Source: Prescottella equi (lineage in GTDB: Bacteria > Actinomycetota > Actinomycetes > Mycobacteriales > Mycobacteriaceae). From it: DNA of 64,000 nt. The position numbers and the translations under genes are program-made. Positions 35,706 to 44,677 of the stretch are shown one piece after another (within the stretch, counting starts at the first letter, position 1; each line of letters begins with the position of its first letter). The notes under the pieces are model-generated. The model ran no database searches, had not been told where the DNA came from, and saw only the letters and a list, made by a program, of their open reading frames with translations. The stretch spans positions 102,383 through 166,382 of the forward strand of contig NZ_JAIVAH010000002.1 in NCBI RefSeq assembly GCF_020171745.1. The letters run 5' to 3'.

Positions 35706-36029
35706 CTACTCTTCGCCCATGGGCGGCAGCGCCTTGATGAACGGCGGGTCGAAGTCGACCTTGCCGAGCTTCGCCGCACCGCCGGGCGAACCGAGATCGT
35801 CGAAGAAGTCGACGTTGGCGGCGACGTAACCGGTCCACTGGTCCGGCACGTCGTCCTCGTAGAAGATGGCCTCGACGGGGCAGACCGGCTCACACGCACC
35901 GCAGTCCACGCACTCGTCCGGATGGATGTAGAGCATGCGACCACCCTCGTAGATGCAGTCGACCGGGCACTCCTCGATACATGCCTTGTCCATCACATCG
36001 ACGCACGGTTCGGCAATCGTGTAGGTCAC
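35706..36029 (-). CDS. fdxC: 7Fe ferredoxin FdxC
   Basis: 107 residues from GTG 36029, the length of Rv1177. Two cluster-binding stretches are clear: [19 protein letters not shown] for the [3Fe-4S] side and [17 protein letters not shown] for the [4Fe-4S] cluster. AGGGAGA precedes the start. The ferredoxin is a small electron carrier; partners here are not evident, though DapC translation is downstream of it. Confidence 0.95.
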   Translation of the reverse strand: MTYTIAEPCVDVMDKACIEECPVDCIYEGGRMLYIHPDECVDCGACEPVCPVEAIFYEDDVPDQWTGYVAANVDFFDDLGSPGGAAKLGKVDFDPPFIKALPPMGEE

Positions 36030-36187
36030 TGCTGCTCTCCCTGCCTTTCTGACACGGGCGCCAGGGCGCCTCGGCGAGCCGGCCGCCGGGCTCGCGCCCG
36101 ACGAACATCCGGAAGGTCCAGTATGAATCGTTGCGGCCACGACAGTTCGGTAAGGGTGGCCTCATTTCTCGCGCGGCGACGGCGTCG

Positions 36188-38779
36188 TCACACCATCGGC
36201 AGGACCGTCGCCGGCTCGCGGAGCACGTAGCCCGTGGTCCGCTCCCGGGCCGGACGACCGATTCCCTCGGCGATCGACCGCAGTTCCTCGACCGTCTTCT
36301 CCGACCCGTGCTGTGAACCGGCCATCCGCGAGATGGTCTCCTCCATCAGCGTGCCGCCGAGGTCGTTGGCGCCGCCCTGGAGCATCGCCTGCGTGCCCGC
36401 GACGCCCAGCTTGACCCAGCTGGTCTGGATGTTGTCGATCCGGCCGTGCAGCATGATCCGCGCGAGCGCGTGCGCCGCCCGGTTGTCCCGCTGCGTCGGC
36501 CCCGGCCGGGACGCGCCCGCCAGGTACAGCGGCGCGCTCTGGTGCACGAACGGCAGCAGCACGAACTCGGTGAAACCGCCGGTCTTGTCCTGGATGCCGC
36601 GGAGCACCCGCAGGTGCCCCACCCAGTGCTTGGGGCTGTCCACGTGGCCGTACATCATCGTCGAGCTGGAGCGCAGCCCCACCTCGTGCGCGGTGGTGAT
36701 GACGTCGATCCACGCCGACGCCGGCAGCTTGCCCTTGGTGAGCACCCAGCGGACCTCGTCGTCGAGGATCTCGGCGGCCGTGCCCGGAATGGTGTCGAGG
36801 CCCGCCTCGCGCAATTCGGTGAGCCAGTCGCGGATGCTCTGACCGCCCCGCGACGCGCCGTTGACGATCTCCATCGGGCTGAACGCGTGCACGTGCATGG
36901 ACGGCACCCGGCGCTTCACGGCGCGCACCAGATCGGCGTAGCCGGTGACCGGCAGTTCGGGGTCGATGCCGCCCTGCATGCAGACCTCGGTGGCGCCGGC
37001 GACGTGCGCCTCCCACGCCCGGTCGGCGACTTCCTCCGCGGACAGCGTGAACGCGTCCGCGTCACCCTTGCGCTGTGCGAACGCGCAGAACCGGCAGCCG
37101 GTGTAGCAGATGTTGGTGAAGTTGATGTTCCGGTTCACCACGTACGTGACGTTGTCGCCGACGGCCTCCTTGCGCAGCGCGTCGGCGAGCGCGACGACCG
37201 CCTCCAGGCCGTCGCCGTCGGCGGTCGCGAGCGCGAGGTACTCGTCGTCGGACAGCCCGGCCGGATCCCGTTCGGCGGCGCGCAGCGCGGCCACCACGTC
37301 GGTGTCCACGCGCGTCGGCGCGGCGCGACCCAGTTCCAGGACCTGCTCGCGGACGGTCTCCCAGTCGCCGAACGCGCTACCGAGGTCGGAGCGGGTCTCG
37401 GTGTTGCGGCCGTCGGTGTCGATCTCGGTGTTGAGGTCCACGCGGCCCGACGACACCCACTCCTCGTCGGGTTCCTGCCACGGCAGGCCCGCGGGCTTCA
37501 CGTCCGCCCGCGCCATGCCGGTCACCGGGTCTGCGAGGGCCCGCACGTGCGCCCCGATCCGAGGGTCGATCCACGGATGTCCGGCCAGAACGTACTGCGG
37601 TTGCGCGGCCGTCCGCTCGACGAGCGTGTACCCGGCCTGCGCGGTGATCTCCGCGAGCGAGTCCAGATTCGGCCACGGCCGTTCGGGATTCACGTGGTCG
37701 GGGGTCAGCGGCGAGACACCACCCCAGTCGTCGACGCCGGCCCCGATCAGCGCGACACACTCCGCCCCCGAGACCAGGTTCGGCGGCGACTGGATCCGCA
37801 TGCCCGGCCCCAGCAGCAGTCGGGCGACCGCGATGGTTGCGAGGAACTCCTCGAGGTTCGCGTCCGGGGCGTCGCGCATCGCTGTGTCCGGCTTGGCCAG
37901 GAAGTTCTGCACGATCACTTCCTGCACGTGCCCGAACGCCTTGTGCAGCTTGCGGATCGCCATGATGGACTCGGCGCGCTCGGCGACCGTCTCGCCGATC
38001 CCGACGAGGATGCCGGTCGTGAACGGCACCGACAGGCGTCCGGCGTCGGTGAGCGTGCGCAGGCGCACCTCGGGATCCTTGTCGGGGCTGCCGTAGTGGC
38101 ACTCCCCCTTGTCGGTGAACAGCCGCGTCGACGTGGTTTCGAGCATCATGCCCATCGACGGCGCCACCGGCTTGAGCCGGGAGATCTCCTCCCAGCTCAT
38201 GACGCCCGGATTGAGGTGCGGCAGCAGGCCGGTCTCCTCGAGTACCCGGATCGCCATCGCCCGCACGTAGTCGAGGGTCGAGTCGTAGCCGCGCTCGTCG
38301 AGCCACTGCTTGGCCTCCGGCCAGCGATCCTCCGGCCGGTCACCGAGCGTGAACAGCGCCTCCTTGCAACCCAATTCGGCGCCCTGACGGGCGATGTCGA
38401 GGATCTCGTCCGGCTCCAGGTACATCCCGTGGCCCGCGGCGCGCAGCTTGCCGGGCACCGTGACGAACGTGCAGTAGTGGCACTTGTCGCGGCACAGGCG
38501 GGTGATCGGGATGAACACCTTGCGCGAGTACGACACGGTCTTCGGCCGGCCCGCCGCGACCAGTCCGGCGTCGCGCACCTTCGCGGCCGACGCGCACAGA
38601 TCCTCGAGATCGGCGCCGCGCGCGTGCAGCAGCGTGGTGGCCTCGTCGACGTTGAGCGTCGCGCCGTCCCGGGCCCGGCGCAGGACACGCCGCATCGCAC
38701 TCGCGGACGGGGCCTCGGAGGGAACCGGCGGAATCGGCAGGATCGTGGACCGGTCGGTGTCATCGCTCGAGTGACTCAC
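36188..38779 (-). CDS. fbiC: FO synthase (bifunctional CofG/CofH)
   Basis: 863 residues if started at GTG 38779 ([10 protein letters not shown]); in-frame starts at 38797 and 38800 are also possible. It holds two radical-SAM domains: [11 protein letters not shown] in the CofG half and [13 protein letters not shown] in the CofH half. The enzyme joins tyrosine and 5-amino-6-ribitylamino-uracil to make FO, the chromophore of cofactor F420. The fused form is typical of actinobacteria (Rv1173). Confidence 0.95.
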   Translation of the reverse strand: MSHSSDDTDRSTILPIPPVPSEAPSASAMRRVLRRARDGATLNVDEATTLLHARGADLEDLCASAAKVRDAGLVAAGRPKTVSYSRKVFIPITRLCRDKCHYCTFVTVPGKLRAAGHGMYLEPDEILDIARQGAELGCKEALFTLGDRPEDRWPEAKQWLDERGYDSTLDYVRAMAIRVLEETGLLPHLNPGVMSWEEISRLKPVAPSMGMMLETTSTRLFTDKGECHYGSPDKDPEVRLRTLTDAGRLSVPFTTGILVGIGETVAERAESIMAIRKLHKAFGHVQEVIVQNFLAKPDTAMRDAPDANLEEFLATIAVARLLLGPGMRIQSPPNLVSGAECVALIGAGVDDWGGVSPLTPDHVNPERPWPNLDSLAEITAQAGYTLVERTAAQPQYVLAGHPWIDPRIGAHVRALADPVTGMARADVKPAGLPWQEPDEEWVSSGRVDLNTEIDTDGRNTETRSDLGSAFGDWETVREQVLELGRAAPTRVDTDVVAALRAAERDPAGLSDDEYLALATADGDGLEAVVALADALRKEAVGDNVTYVVNRNINFTNICYTGCRFCAFAQRKGDADAFTLSAEEVADRAWEAHVAGATEVCMQGGIDPELPVTGYADLVRAVKRRVPSMHVHAFSPMEIVNGASRGGQSIRDWLTELREAGLDTIPGTAAEILDDEVRWVLTKGKLPASAWIDVITTAHEVGLRSSSTMMYGHVDSPKHWVGHLRVLRGIQDKTGGFTEFVLLPFVHQSAPLYLAGASRPGPTQRDNRAAHALARIMLHGRIDNIQTSWVKLGVAGTQAMLQGGANDLGGTLMEETISRMAGSQHGSEKTVEELRSIAEGIGRPARERTTGYVLREPATVLPMV

Positions 38780-38837
38780 CCGACGATCATGCGCCACCAA
38801 CCGGTCTCGCTGCCACCGCGGGTCTCACCGGATCGGT

Positions 38838-39047
38838 CTATTCGTGCGGGTAATCCTCGTCCACCGGGACACTGCGCCGCTGCTCCGCGGCGTCCGCCGG
38901 ATTCACCTCCAGCGGTGTCGGCGGGGGCGTCGACTCCTCGCGGTCGTCGTTCCCGTCGGCCGGCGTCAACTGTTCGACGAGATCGGCCTCCGGAACGTCG
39001 GCAGACCCCACGTCGTCCCCGGTGTCCTCGGCTTCGGTCGGAACCAT
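38838..39047 (-). CDS. Small acidic conserved protein with repeated AD-x-x-EQ motif
   Basis: 69 residues from ATG 39047 with GGGAGGTGG upstream. It is very acidic and probably disordered. Two related segments, VPEADLVEQLTPAD and VNPADAAEQRRSVPVDEDYP, form an internal repeat. I recall similar short proteins in mycobacteria but no function. Confidence 0.7.
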   Translation of the reverse strand: MVPTEAEDTGDDVGSADVPEADLVEQLTPADGNDDREESTPPPTPLEVNPADAAEQRRSVPVDEDYPHE

Positions 39048-39136
39048 GGCGACCACCTCCCGTCGACGGACTCGCACGGCCTGTGCGGCCACCTCCACCA
39101 TAGGACGCCGCGCGCCGACTCGGGCAGGATGAGGTC

Positions 39137-39661
39137 GTGAGCATTCCTCCCGACCCGACGCGTGCGGCTCGCACGGTGGCGATGGCCGATCCCGCGTGGC
39201 GGCCGAGCACCAAGGCACCCGCCCTGTGGGCTACGACGGCGACTCTGGTCTGGCTGCCGGTCTTCGCCGCGCAGATCGTGTGGGCGGTCGTGGCCGGGCA
39301 GTGGACGACGTGGCCGCACGTGACGGTGTTCGTCGTGACGGCGGTCGTCGCGCTCGCCGACGTCCTGGTGGTGCCGCGGTGGCGGTACCGGGTGCACCGC
39401 TGGGAGATCAGCGACGACGCGGTCTACACCCGGACCGGCTGGTTCAACCAGGAACGCCGCATCGCCCCGATCACCCGCATCCAGACCGTCGACACCGAAC
39501 GCGGACCGCTCGACCGGCTTTTCGGTCTCGCGACCGTCACCGTCACGACGGCGTCGTCGGCCGGCGCCGTCAAGATCACCGCGCTGGACCTCGAGGTTGC
39601 CGACCGCACCGTCGAACAGCTGACGGAGATCACCGCCCGCAATGCCGGGGACGCGACGTGA
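39137..39661 (+). CDS. PH-domain (bPH2/YdbS-like) membrane protein
   Basis: 174 residues from GTG 39137. Two transmembrane helices (ATTATLVWLPVFAAQIVWAV and VTVFVVTAVVALADVLVV) precede a bacterial PH domain starting YRVHRWEISDDAVYTRTG with PITRIQTVDTERGPLDRLFG. The domain is found in YdbS/YdbT pairs of Gram-positive bacteria. GTGA overlap with the next gene shows co-translation. Confidence 0.88.
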   Translation: MSIPPDPTRAARTVAMADPAWRPSTKAPALWATTATLVWLPVFAAQIVWAVVAGQWTTWPHVTVFVVTAVVALADVLVVPRWRYRVHRWEISDDAVYTRTGWFNQERRIAPITRIQTVDTERGPLDRLFGLATVTVTTASSAGAVKITALDLEVADRTVEQLTEITARNAGDAT

Positions 39662-41190
39662 GCGTGCCCGCCGAGAAGACCGGCGCGACCGCCCTCGCCG
39701 CCGAGGAGGAGCAGCCGTGGCTGCGTCTCGACAAGCGGATGCTGCTGGTCCATCCCGTCAACGAGGTCGTGAAGCTGCTCCCGGTGATCGCGGTGTCGTG
39801 GATCGTCGGCAGCAGCAGCGGCAACCACTACTGGGGGCTGATCGCCGTGGCCGCGCTGGTCGCATACGGCGTGCTGCGCTGGTTCACCACGACGTACCGG
39901 ATCGGCCCGGTGCACGTGCAACTGCGCCGCGGCGTGTTCCAGAAGAAGGTGCTGTCGGTACCCCGTAATCGGATCCGGTCCGTCGACGTCGAGGCCCGGG
40001 TGCTGCATCGGCTGCTCGGGCTCGCGGTGCTGCGGATCGGCACCGGACGGCACAGCGGCCGCGACGAGGAGAGGTTCGAACTCGACGCCCTCGACGCCTC
40101 GCTCGTCCCGGATCTGCGTGCGGCTCTGCTGTCGGGCAATGGGCAGCACGTCGACACGACCGACACCGGCAGTGTCACCGACCCGGTCGGGATCGAGATC
40201 GGTCACTGGACGCCGGCCTGGGTGCGGTACGCACCGTTCTCCGTCACCGGACTCATCGCGATCGGCGCGCTGGTCGGCGTCGTCTTCCAGTACGGCCTGG
40301 TGGACAGCATCGCGCGGTCGCCGGCGTTCGAGGAGGGCTTCGACTCCGCCCAGCAGGCCGGCGCGCTCGTCCTGGCGGTGCTCGGCCTGCTGGGACTGAT
40401 CGGGCTGTTCGTCGCGGCGAGCGTGCTCGCGTGCGTCCGCTACCTCGTCGTCTACGGCCGGATGACCGTCACCGACACGGGCCGCACCCTGCACGTGAGC
40501 CACGGGCTGCTGCGGACCCGGCAGACCACGCTCGACCGGCAGCGCCTGCGGGGCACGACGCTCAAGGAGCCGCTGCTGCTCCGGTTGGCGGGTGGTGCCT
40601 CGCTCGACGCGATCATGACCGGGGTGTCCGCCGAACACCGCGAGTCGTCGCTGCTGCTGCCACAGAGCCCGCGGGCCGAGGCGACGCGCGTGATGGCGAC
40701 GGTGCTCGGTGACAGCCGCCAGGCCGAGACGCCGCTCGCGATGCACGGCCCTGCCGCGCGGCGCCGCCGATACACCCGCGCGCTGTGGCCGGCCGCGATT
40801 GCGGTCGTCGTCGCGACCGGTTTCGCAGTCGCCGGACGCGACGTCCCGTGGCCGGTGTGGGCCGGCGTCGTCGCCCTTGCGGTCGCCGGAGCCGGACTCG
40901 CCTGGGACCGCTACCGCGGGCTGGGGCACGCCGTCCTGCCCGGCTGGCTGATCACCCGCAGCGGCTCGCTCGACCGCCGCCGCGACAGCCTCGCGGCCGA
41001 CGGCATCATCGGATGGACGGTGCGACAGACGTTCTTCCAGCGGCGCGCCGGGGTCGCCACGGTGATCGCCGCGACGCCGGCCGGCACCGGCCGCTACGTC
41101 GTGCACGACCTCCCGGCCGAGCAGGCCTGGGCCCTCGTCGACGCCGTGACCCCCGGCGCGGGCGGGGTCTGGCTACGCGATCAGCGCTGA
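39658..41190 (+). CDS. PH-domain (bPH2/YdbT-like) membrane protein
   Basis: 510 residues from GTG 39658. Three bPH2 modules alternate with transmembrane helix pairs; each carries a version of the motif seen in SVPRNRIRSVDVEARVLHRL. In Bacillus the paired YdbS/YdbT proteins affect resistance to membrane-active compounds. Here a membrane-stress function is only inferred by homology. Confidence 0.87.
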   Translation: MSVPAEKTGATALAAEEEQPWLRLDKRMLLVHPVNEVVKLLPVIAVSWIVGSSSGNHYWGLIAVAALVAYGVLRWFTTTYRIGPVHVQLRRGVFQKKVLSVPRNRIRSVDVEARVLHRLLGLAVLRIGTGRHSGRDEERFELDALDASLVPDLRAALLSGNGQHVDTTDTGSVTDPVGIEIGHWTPAWVRYAPFSVTGLIAIGALVGVVFQYGLVDSIARSPAFEEGFDSAQQAGALVLAVLGLLGLIGLFVAASVLACVRYLVVYGRMTVTDTGRTLHVSHGLLRTRQTTLDRQRLRGTTLKEPLLLRLAGGASLDAIMTGVSAEHRESSLLLPQSPRAEATRVMATVLGDSRQAETPLAMHGPAARRRRYTRALWPAAIAVVVATGFAVAGRDVPWPVWAGVVALAVAGAGLAWDRYRGLGHAVLPGWLITRSGSLDRRRDSLAADGIIGWTVRQTFFQRRAGVATVIAATPAGTGRYVVHDLPAEQAWALVDAVTPGAGGVWLRDQR

Positions 41191-41591
41191 GCGGCCGCCA
41201 CCAGCGACGACAGCCGGACCTGGAACAGGTACAGGCCCGCGGGGAGCAACGCCGCGACGAACAACAGCAGGGTGCGCCAGTCCTCGAACACCAGCACGTC
41301 GCCGCCCGGGCCGCCGATCGCGCAGAGACCGAATCCGAACAGCCAACCGAAGAGCGGCAACGCCGCCACCAGCGCACGATCGGTGAACTTCCGCGCCCCC
41401 AGCACCAGCAGCAGGTTGACCACGGCGGAGATCAGCACCGTGATCGGGAACGGCGTCGTCCCGATGTAGGCGGGCAGGAACAGCACCGACAGCACTGCGC
41501 ACAGGAAGCCGTCGAAGGTGAGCAGGGCGAGTGTCGTGCGCGCCTCGGCGGGCGAGGCGGGCGGATCGACGGCGATGCTCGGGGCGGTCAT
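41181..41591 (-). CDS. Four-helix membrane protein (Rv1171-like)
   Basis: 136 residues with about four hydrophobic segments and no catalytic motif visible. Its position downstream of mshB matches Rv1171. Its last 10 nt overlap the end of the convergent PH-domain gene. Function unknown. Confidence 0.8.
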   Translation of the reverse strand: MTAPSIAVDPPASPAEARTTLALLTFDGFLCAVLSVLFLPAYIGTTPFPITVLISAVVNLLLVLGARKFTDRALVAALPLFGWLFGFGLCAIGGPGGDVLVFEDWRTLLLFVAALLPAGLYLFQVRLSSLVAAAQR

Positions 41592-41640
41592 GACTTCGAT
41601 GGTCCGTCATCGACGCGGGCGCGGCGACATCGGGGTCCGG

Positions 41641-41799
41641 TCACGGCACCGGCGGATACCCCATCGTCGTCAGCAGGTCGCTCATCTGATGCGCGAACGC
41701 GTGGAGCGATCCGATGTAGAGGTCGTGGAAGTACGGCGCCATCGGCCGCAGACTGTCCACGAACGCCGTGATCGAATTCTGGAGTTCCCAGTTGTACAT
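41641..41799 (-). CDS. Small ORF, 52 residues, unknown
   Basis: Begins MYNWELQNSITAFVDSLRPM from ATG 41799, with GGGAGGTC about 8 nt upstream. It is mostly helical, aromatic-rich and ends GYPPVP. It sits between mshB and the membrane protein gene on the same strand. No family is recognised. Confidence 0.55.
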   Translation of the reverse strand: MYNWELQNSITAFVDSLRPMAPYFHDLYIGSLHAFAHQMSDLLTTMGYPPVP

Positions 41800-41885
41800 C
41801 CGCAGCGACCTCCCGTTCGACAGGGGCTGGTGCCGACGCACGGACCCCCACGAACGTGGCGTAGATCACAGCATACGGGGATAGG

Positions 41886-42770
41886 TCAGCTGATCCCGCC
41901 GAACAGGTCGTTCTCGCGACCGTCGGCACCGACCGGGCCTGATACGCCCCGGATCAGCGTGTAGTGCTCGACGGTGAGGATCGGCTGGATCACGTCGTTC
42001 GACAGCGCGAACTCGGTGCCCGACGGCGCGACGATCACCTGCGTCGCGTGCGCGCGCAGCGCCGCCCGCTTGGCGTCCAGCACCGGTGTGACGTCCACCG
42101 CGGCGGTGACCGTGGCGTCCGGCACGGTCGGGAGTTCGCCCGCCTCCGGCATCCGCCATACGGCCGGCACTTCGGTGATCGCGGCGACGCCCGCCTCGAG
42201 TGCGGACTGCTCGGTCACGGTCCAGTAGAACTTCGCGACGTCCCACGGCTGCCCGGCGTCCGGGAAGGCGTCGGTGCCGGCGGCCTCGACCGCCGCCGTC
42301 GTGAGCCGGTGCGCCCGAACATGATCGGGGTGTCCGTAGCCGCCGACCGGGTCGTAGGTGACCACCACGTGCGGACGCAGTTCCCGGATCACCGCGACGA
42401 TCGCACCGATCGCCTCGTCGGGGTCGGCATTGACGAACGCCCGCGGGTTGCGAGCCGACGGCGTGCCTGCCATGCCCGAATCCCGCCAGCGACCGGCGCC
42501 GCCGAGGAAACGCGGCTCCGATGCGCCCAGCGCCTGCAGCGCGCGAGTCAGCTCCAGGATCCGGAAACCGCCCAACTGATCGGCCTCGCCCGCGACCAGC
42601 CCGGCCCACCGCCGCCCGATGACCTCGCCCTCCTCACCGAGGGTGCAGGTCAGCACCGTCACCTCGGCGCCCTCGGACGCATATCGGGCGATGGTGCCGC
42701 CCGTCGTGAGCGTCTCGTCGTCGGGATGGGCGTGCACGAACAGGATGCGTCGGGCGTTCATCTCACTCAC
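41886..42770 (-). CDS. mshB: GlcNAc-inositol deacetylase, mycothiol synthesis
   Basis: 294 residues. [18 protein letters not shown] and [16 protein letters not shown] hold the zinc ligands and the catalytic Asp of the PIG-L/LmbE family. It deacetylates 1-O-(2-acetamido-2-deoxy-glucosyl)-inositol, the second step of mycothiol synthesis. The GTG at 42770 directly abuts the lpqW stop; ATG 42761 is the other candidate start. Confidence 0.94.
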   Translation of the reverse strand: MSEMNARRILFVHAHPDDETLTTGGTIARYASEGAEVTVLTCTLGEEGEVIGRRWAGLVAGEADQLGGFRILELTRALQALGASEPRFLGGAGRWRDSGMAGTPSARNPRAFVNADPDEAIGAIVAVIRELRPHVVVTYDPVGGYGHPDHVRAHRLTTAAVEAAGTDAFPDAGQPWDVAKFYWTVTEQSALEAGVAAITEVPAVWRMPEAGELPTVPDATVTAAVDVTPVLDAKRAALRAHATQVIVAPSGTEFALSNDVIQPILTVEHYTLIRGVSGPVGADGRENDLFGGIS

Positions 42771-44585
42771 TCACTTCGTCGTGCGGGTCCACACTCCGGC
42801 GTCGCCGAAGATGCCGACCGGGATCGGCCCGGTCAGCGACACGCCCTCCACGCCCGGACCGGCAACCACGATCGCGTTGTCCTGCAGCACCGGCAGGACC
42901 GCCGCCAGCTCCCACAGCCGGGGCTCGGCGTCGGCGATGACGCGGCCCGGATCGTCCTCGCCGCGCAGGGCCGCGTCGATCGCAGGCTGCAGGCTGGGGT
43001 CGCACAGACCGGACAGGTTGCTGGGCGACCGCACCGACGGCGCCGACGTGGCGGCGGGCGATGACGTGGGTGCCGGCGATGTGGTCTCTCGCGCCTTTTC
43101 CTGTCCCGACTCCGACGTGTCCAGCGGCAGGCAACCGAATCGGGACGCCAGCGACGTCGCAGGGTCCGATCCGGCGCGTTCCCAGCCGACGACGGCGTCG
43201 ACGGCGCCCGACGTGAGGGCCTCGCCGTACAGGTCCTCGGCCTTGAGCGCGCGCACCGAGGCCGCGATGCCCGCGCCCCGCCACTGGTCGGCGACGGTGT
43301 TGGCGACGGCGATCGCGATGTCGTCGTTCTCGGGGGCACCGAGTACGAGCGCCAACTGCTCGTTGTCGCGCACGAGGCGTCCGAGGGTCACGGTCTCCGG
43401 GTCGTTTCCCTCGGCGAGCGTCGGAACCATCTGGAATCCGGCACCGGCGAGTACTCCGAACGCCTGCTCCCGCGTCGGGACCGGAGGGGCCGTCGGCGCG
43501 TATCCGGGATCGGACGGCGCCAGCACCTGGGCCCGCGCCGGGGTGGCGGACGATTCGCTGCCCGCACCGACCGTCGCCAGCAGGTTCGGATCGAGCAGGC
43601 CGAACAGCCCCTTGCGGACCGTGGGCTCGGCCAGCGCGGGAACGCGGCCGTTGAGGGTCACCGACAGCACCCGCGGCTGCAGTTCGGTGCCGGTACGCAC
43701 GCTGGGAATGACCGACAGCTGCCCCAGGGTGGCGGCGCCGCCGTGCACCCGGGCCACCTGGGCGTCACCGGACCGGATCGAGTCCGCCAGCTGTGCCGGT
43801 GAGCCGCCGCGGCGCATCAGGATCTGATCCGCCTTGGCGGGGGTGCCCCAGAACCGGTCGTTGCGTTCGAGCACGATCTCGTCGCGGCCGCGATCGACCG
43901 ACTTGATGTGGAACTGCGCCCCCGAGACCGGGATGCTGTCACCGAGTCCGCGAGCGAAGCCGCCCGGCGTGTCCTTGACCAGGTGCGACGGCAGCAGGTC
44001 GGTGAAGAGTTCGCGCCACGCGGGATACGGGGCGGTGAGAGTGACGGTGACCGTCTTCCCACCACCGGACGACTCGACGTCGTCGACGAGCCCGTAGCCG
44101 GCGGGATCCACGACGCCCGGCTGCGTGATCATCTGCTGCCACAGGTAGCGGAAGTCCTCGGCCGCGATCGGAGCACCGTCCGACCACTGCGCCTCGTTCC
44201 GCAGCTGGTAGGTGATCGTCGTCGGCGCCTCCGGGGGCACGGCGGTCGCCGACACCAGCACGGACGGGTCCGGCACCCACAGCGTCACGCCGGGGCGGGC
44301 CGGATCCACGGCCGGACGGAACGGGCTGGGCAGAACCAGCGCGCTCACCGCAGAGTTCACGGGCGACTGGTCCGCGAGGAGGTGCGGATTGAACCCGATA
44401 CCGACGTCGTCGATCGCGACGGCGACGGTGTTCTTGGTCGGGACCGCGGTCGTCGGCTTGGGGCTGTCGGTGCTCTCCACCGGCGGCGGCGGGTTGGCCG
44501 TGCAGGCCGCCACCGCGAGTAGTGACGCCGCAGCCAGCGTTCTCAGACCGAATGCACGGAAAGCTCCGTGCCGTACGTGCGCCAC
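42771..44585 (-). CDS. lpqW: LpqW-like lipoprotein (ABC peptide-binding fold)
   Basis: 604 residues from GTG 44585, with GGGAGGGC 7 nt upstream. LLAVAACTANPPPP is the signal peptidase II lipobox. The body resembles SBP_bac_5 substrate-binding proteins (YQLRNEAQWSDGAPIAAEDF). In mycobacteria LpqW (Rv1166) regulates the branch between PIMs and lipoarabinomannan, acting with PimE, whose gene is also nearby. Confidence 0.9.
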   Translation of the reverse strand: MAHVRHGAFRAFGLRTLAAASLLAVAACTANPPPPVESTDSPKPTTAVPTKNTVAVAIDDVGIGFNPHLLADQSPVNSAVSALVLPSPFRPAVDPARPGVTLWVPDPSVLVSATAVPPEAPTTITYQLRNEAQWSDGAPIAAEDFRYLWQQMITQPGVVDPAGYGLVDDVESSGGGKTVTVTLTAPYPAWRELFTDLLPSHLVKDTPGGFARGLGDSIPVSGAQFHIKSVDRGRDEIVLERNDRFWGTPAKADQILMRRGGSPAQLADSIRSGDAQVARVHGGAATLGQLSVIPSVRTGTELQPRVLSVTLNGRVPALAEPTVRKGLFGLLDPNLLATVGAGSESSATPARAQVLAPSDPGYAPTAPPVPTREQAFGVLAGAGFQMVPTLAEGNDPETVTLGRLVRDNEQLALVLGAPENDDIAIAVANTVADQWRGAGIAASVRALKAEDLYGEALTSGAVDAVVGWERAGSDPATSLASRFGCLPLDTSESGQEKARETTSPAPTSSPAATSAPSVRSPSNLSGLCDPSLQPAIDAALRGEDDPGRVIADAEPRLWELAAVLPVLQDNAIVVAGPGVEGVSLTGPIPVGIFGDAGVWTRTTK

Positions 44586-44620
44586 TACCGGCCCTCCCGT
44601 CCGCGAGCGGCACCCCCGCC

Positions 44621-44662
44621 CGTGCGCGTTGCGCGAGGGTTCAGCCTCGCACAACGCGCACG
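44621..44662 (-). terminator. Hairpin downstream of typA
   Basis: 18-bp arms (44621-44638 and 44645-44662, one mismatch) with a 6-nt loop follow the typA stop and precede lpqW. Confidence 0.65.
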
Positions 44663-44677
44663 GAACGCGTCACACAC

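Noticed and set aside
36446..39103. 885-residue plus-strand ORF opposite fbiC
   Set aside because: No recognisable motif; fbiC has two intact radical-SAM signatures on the other strand.
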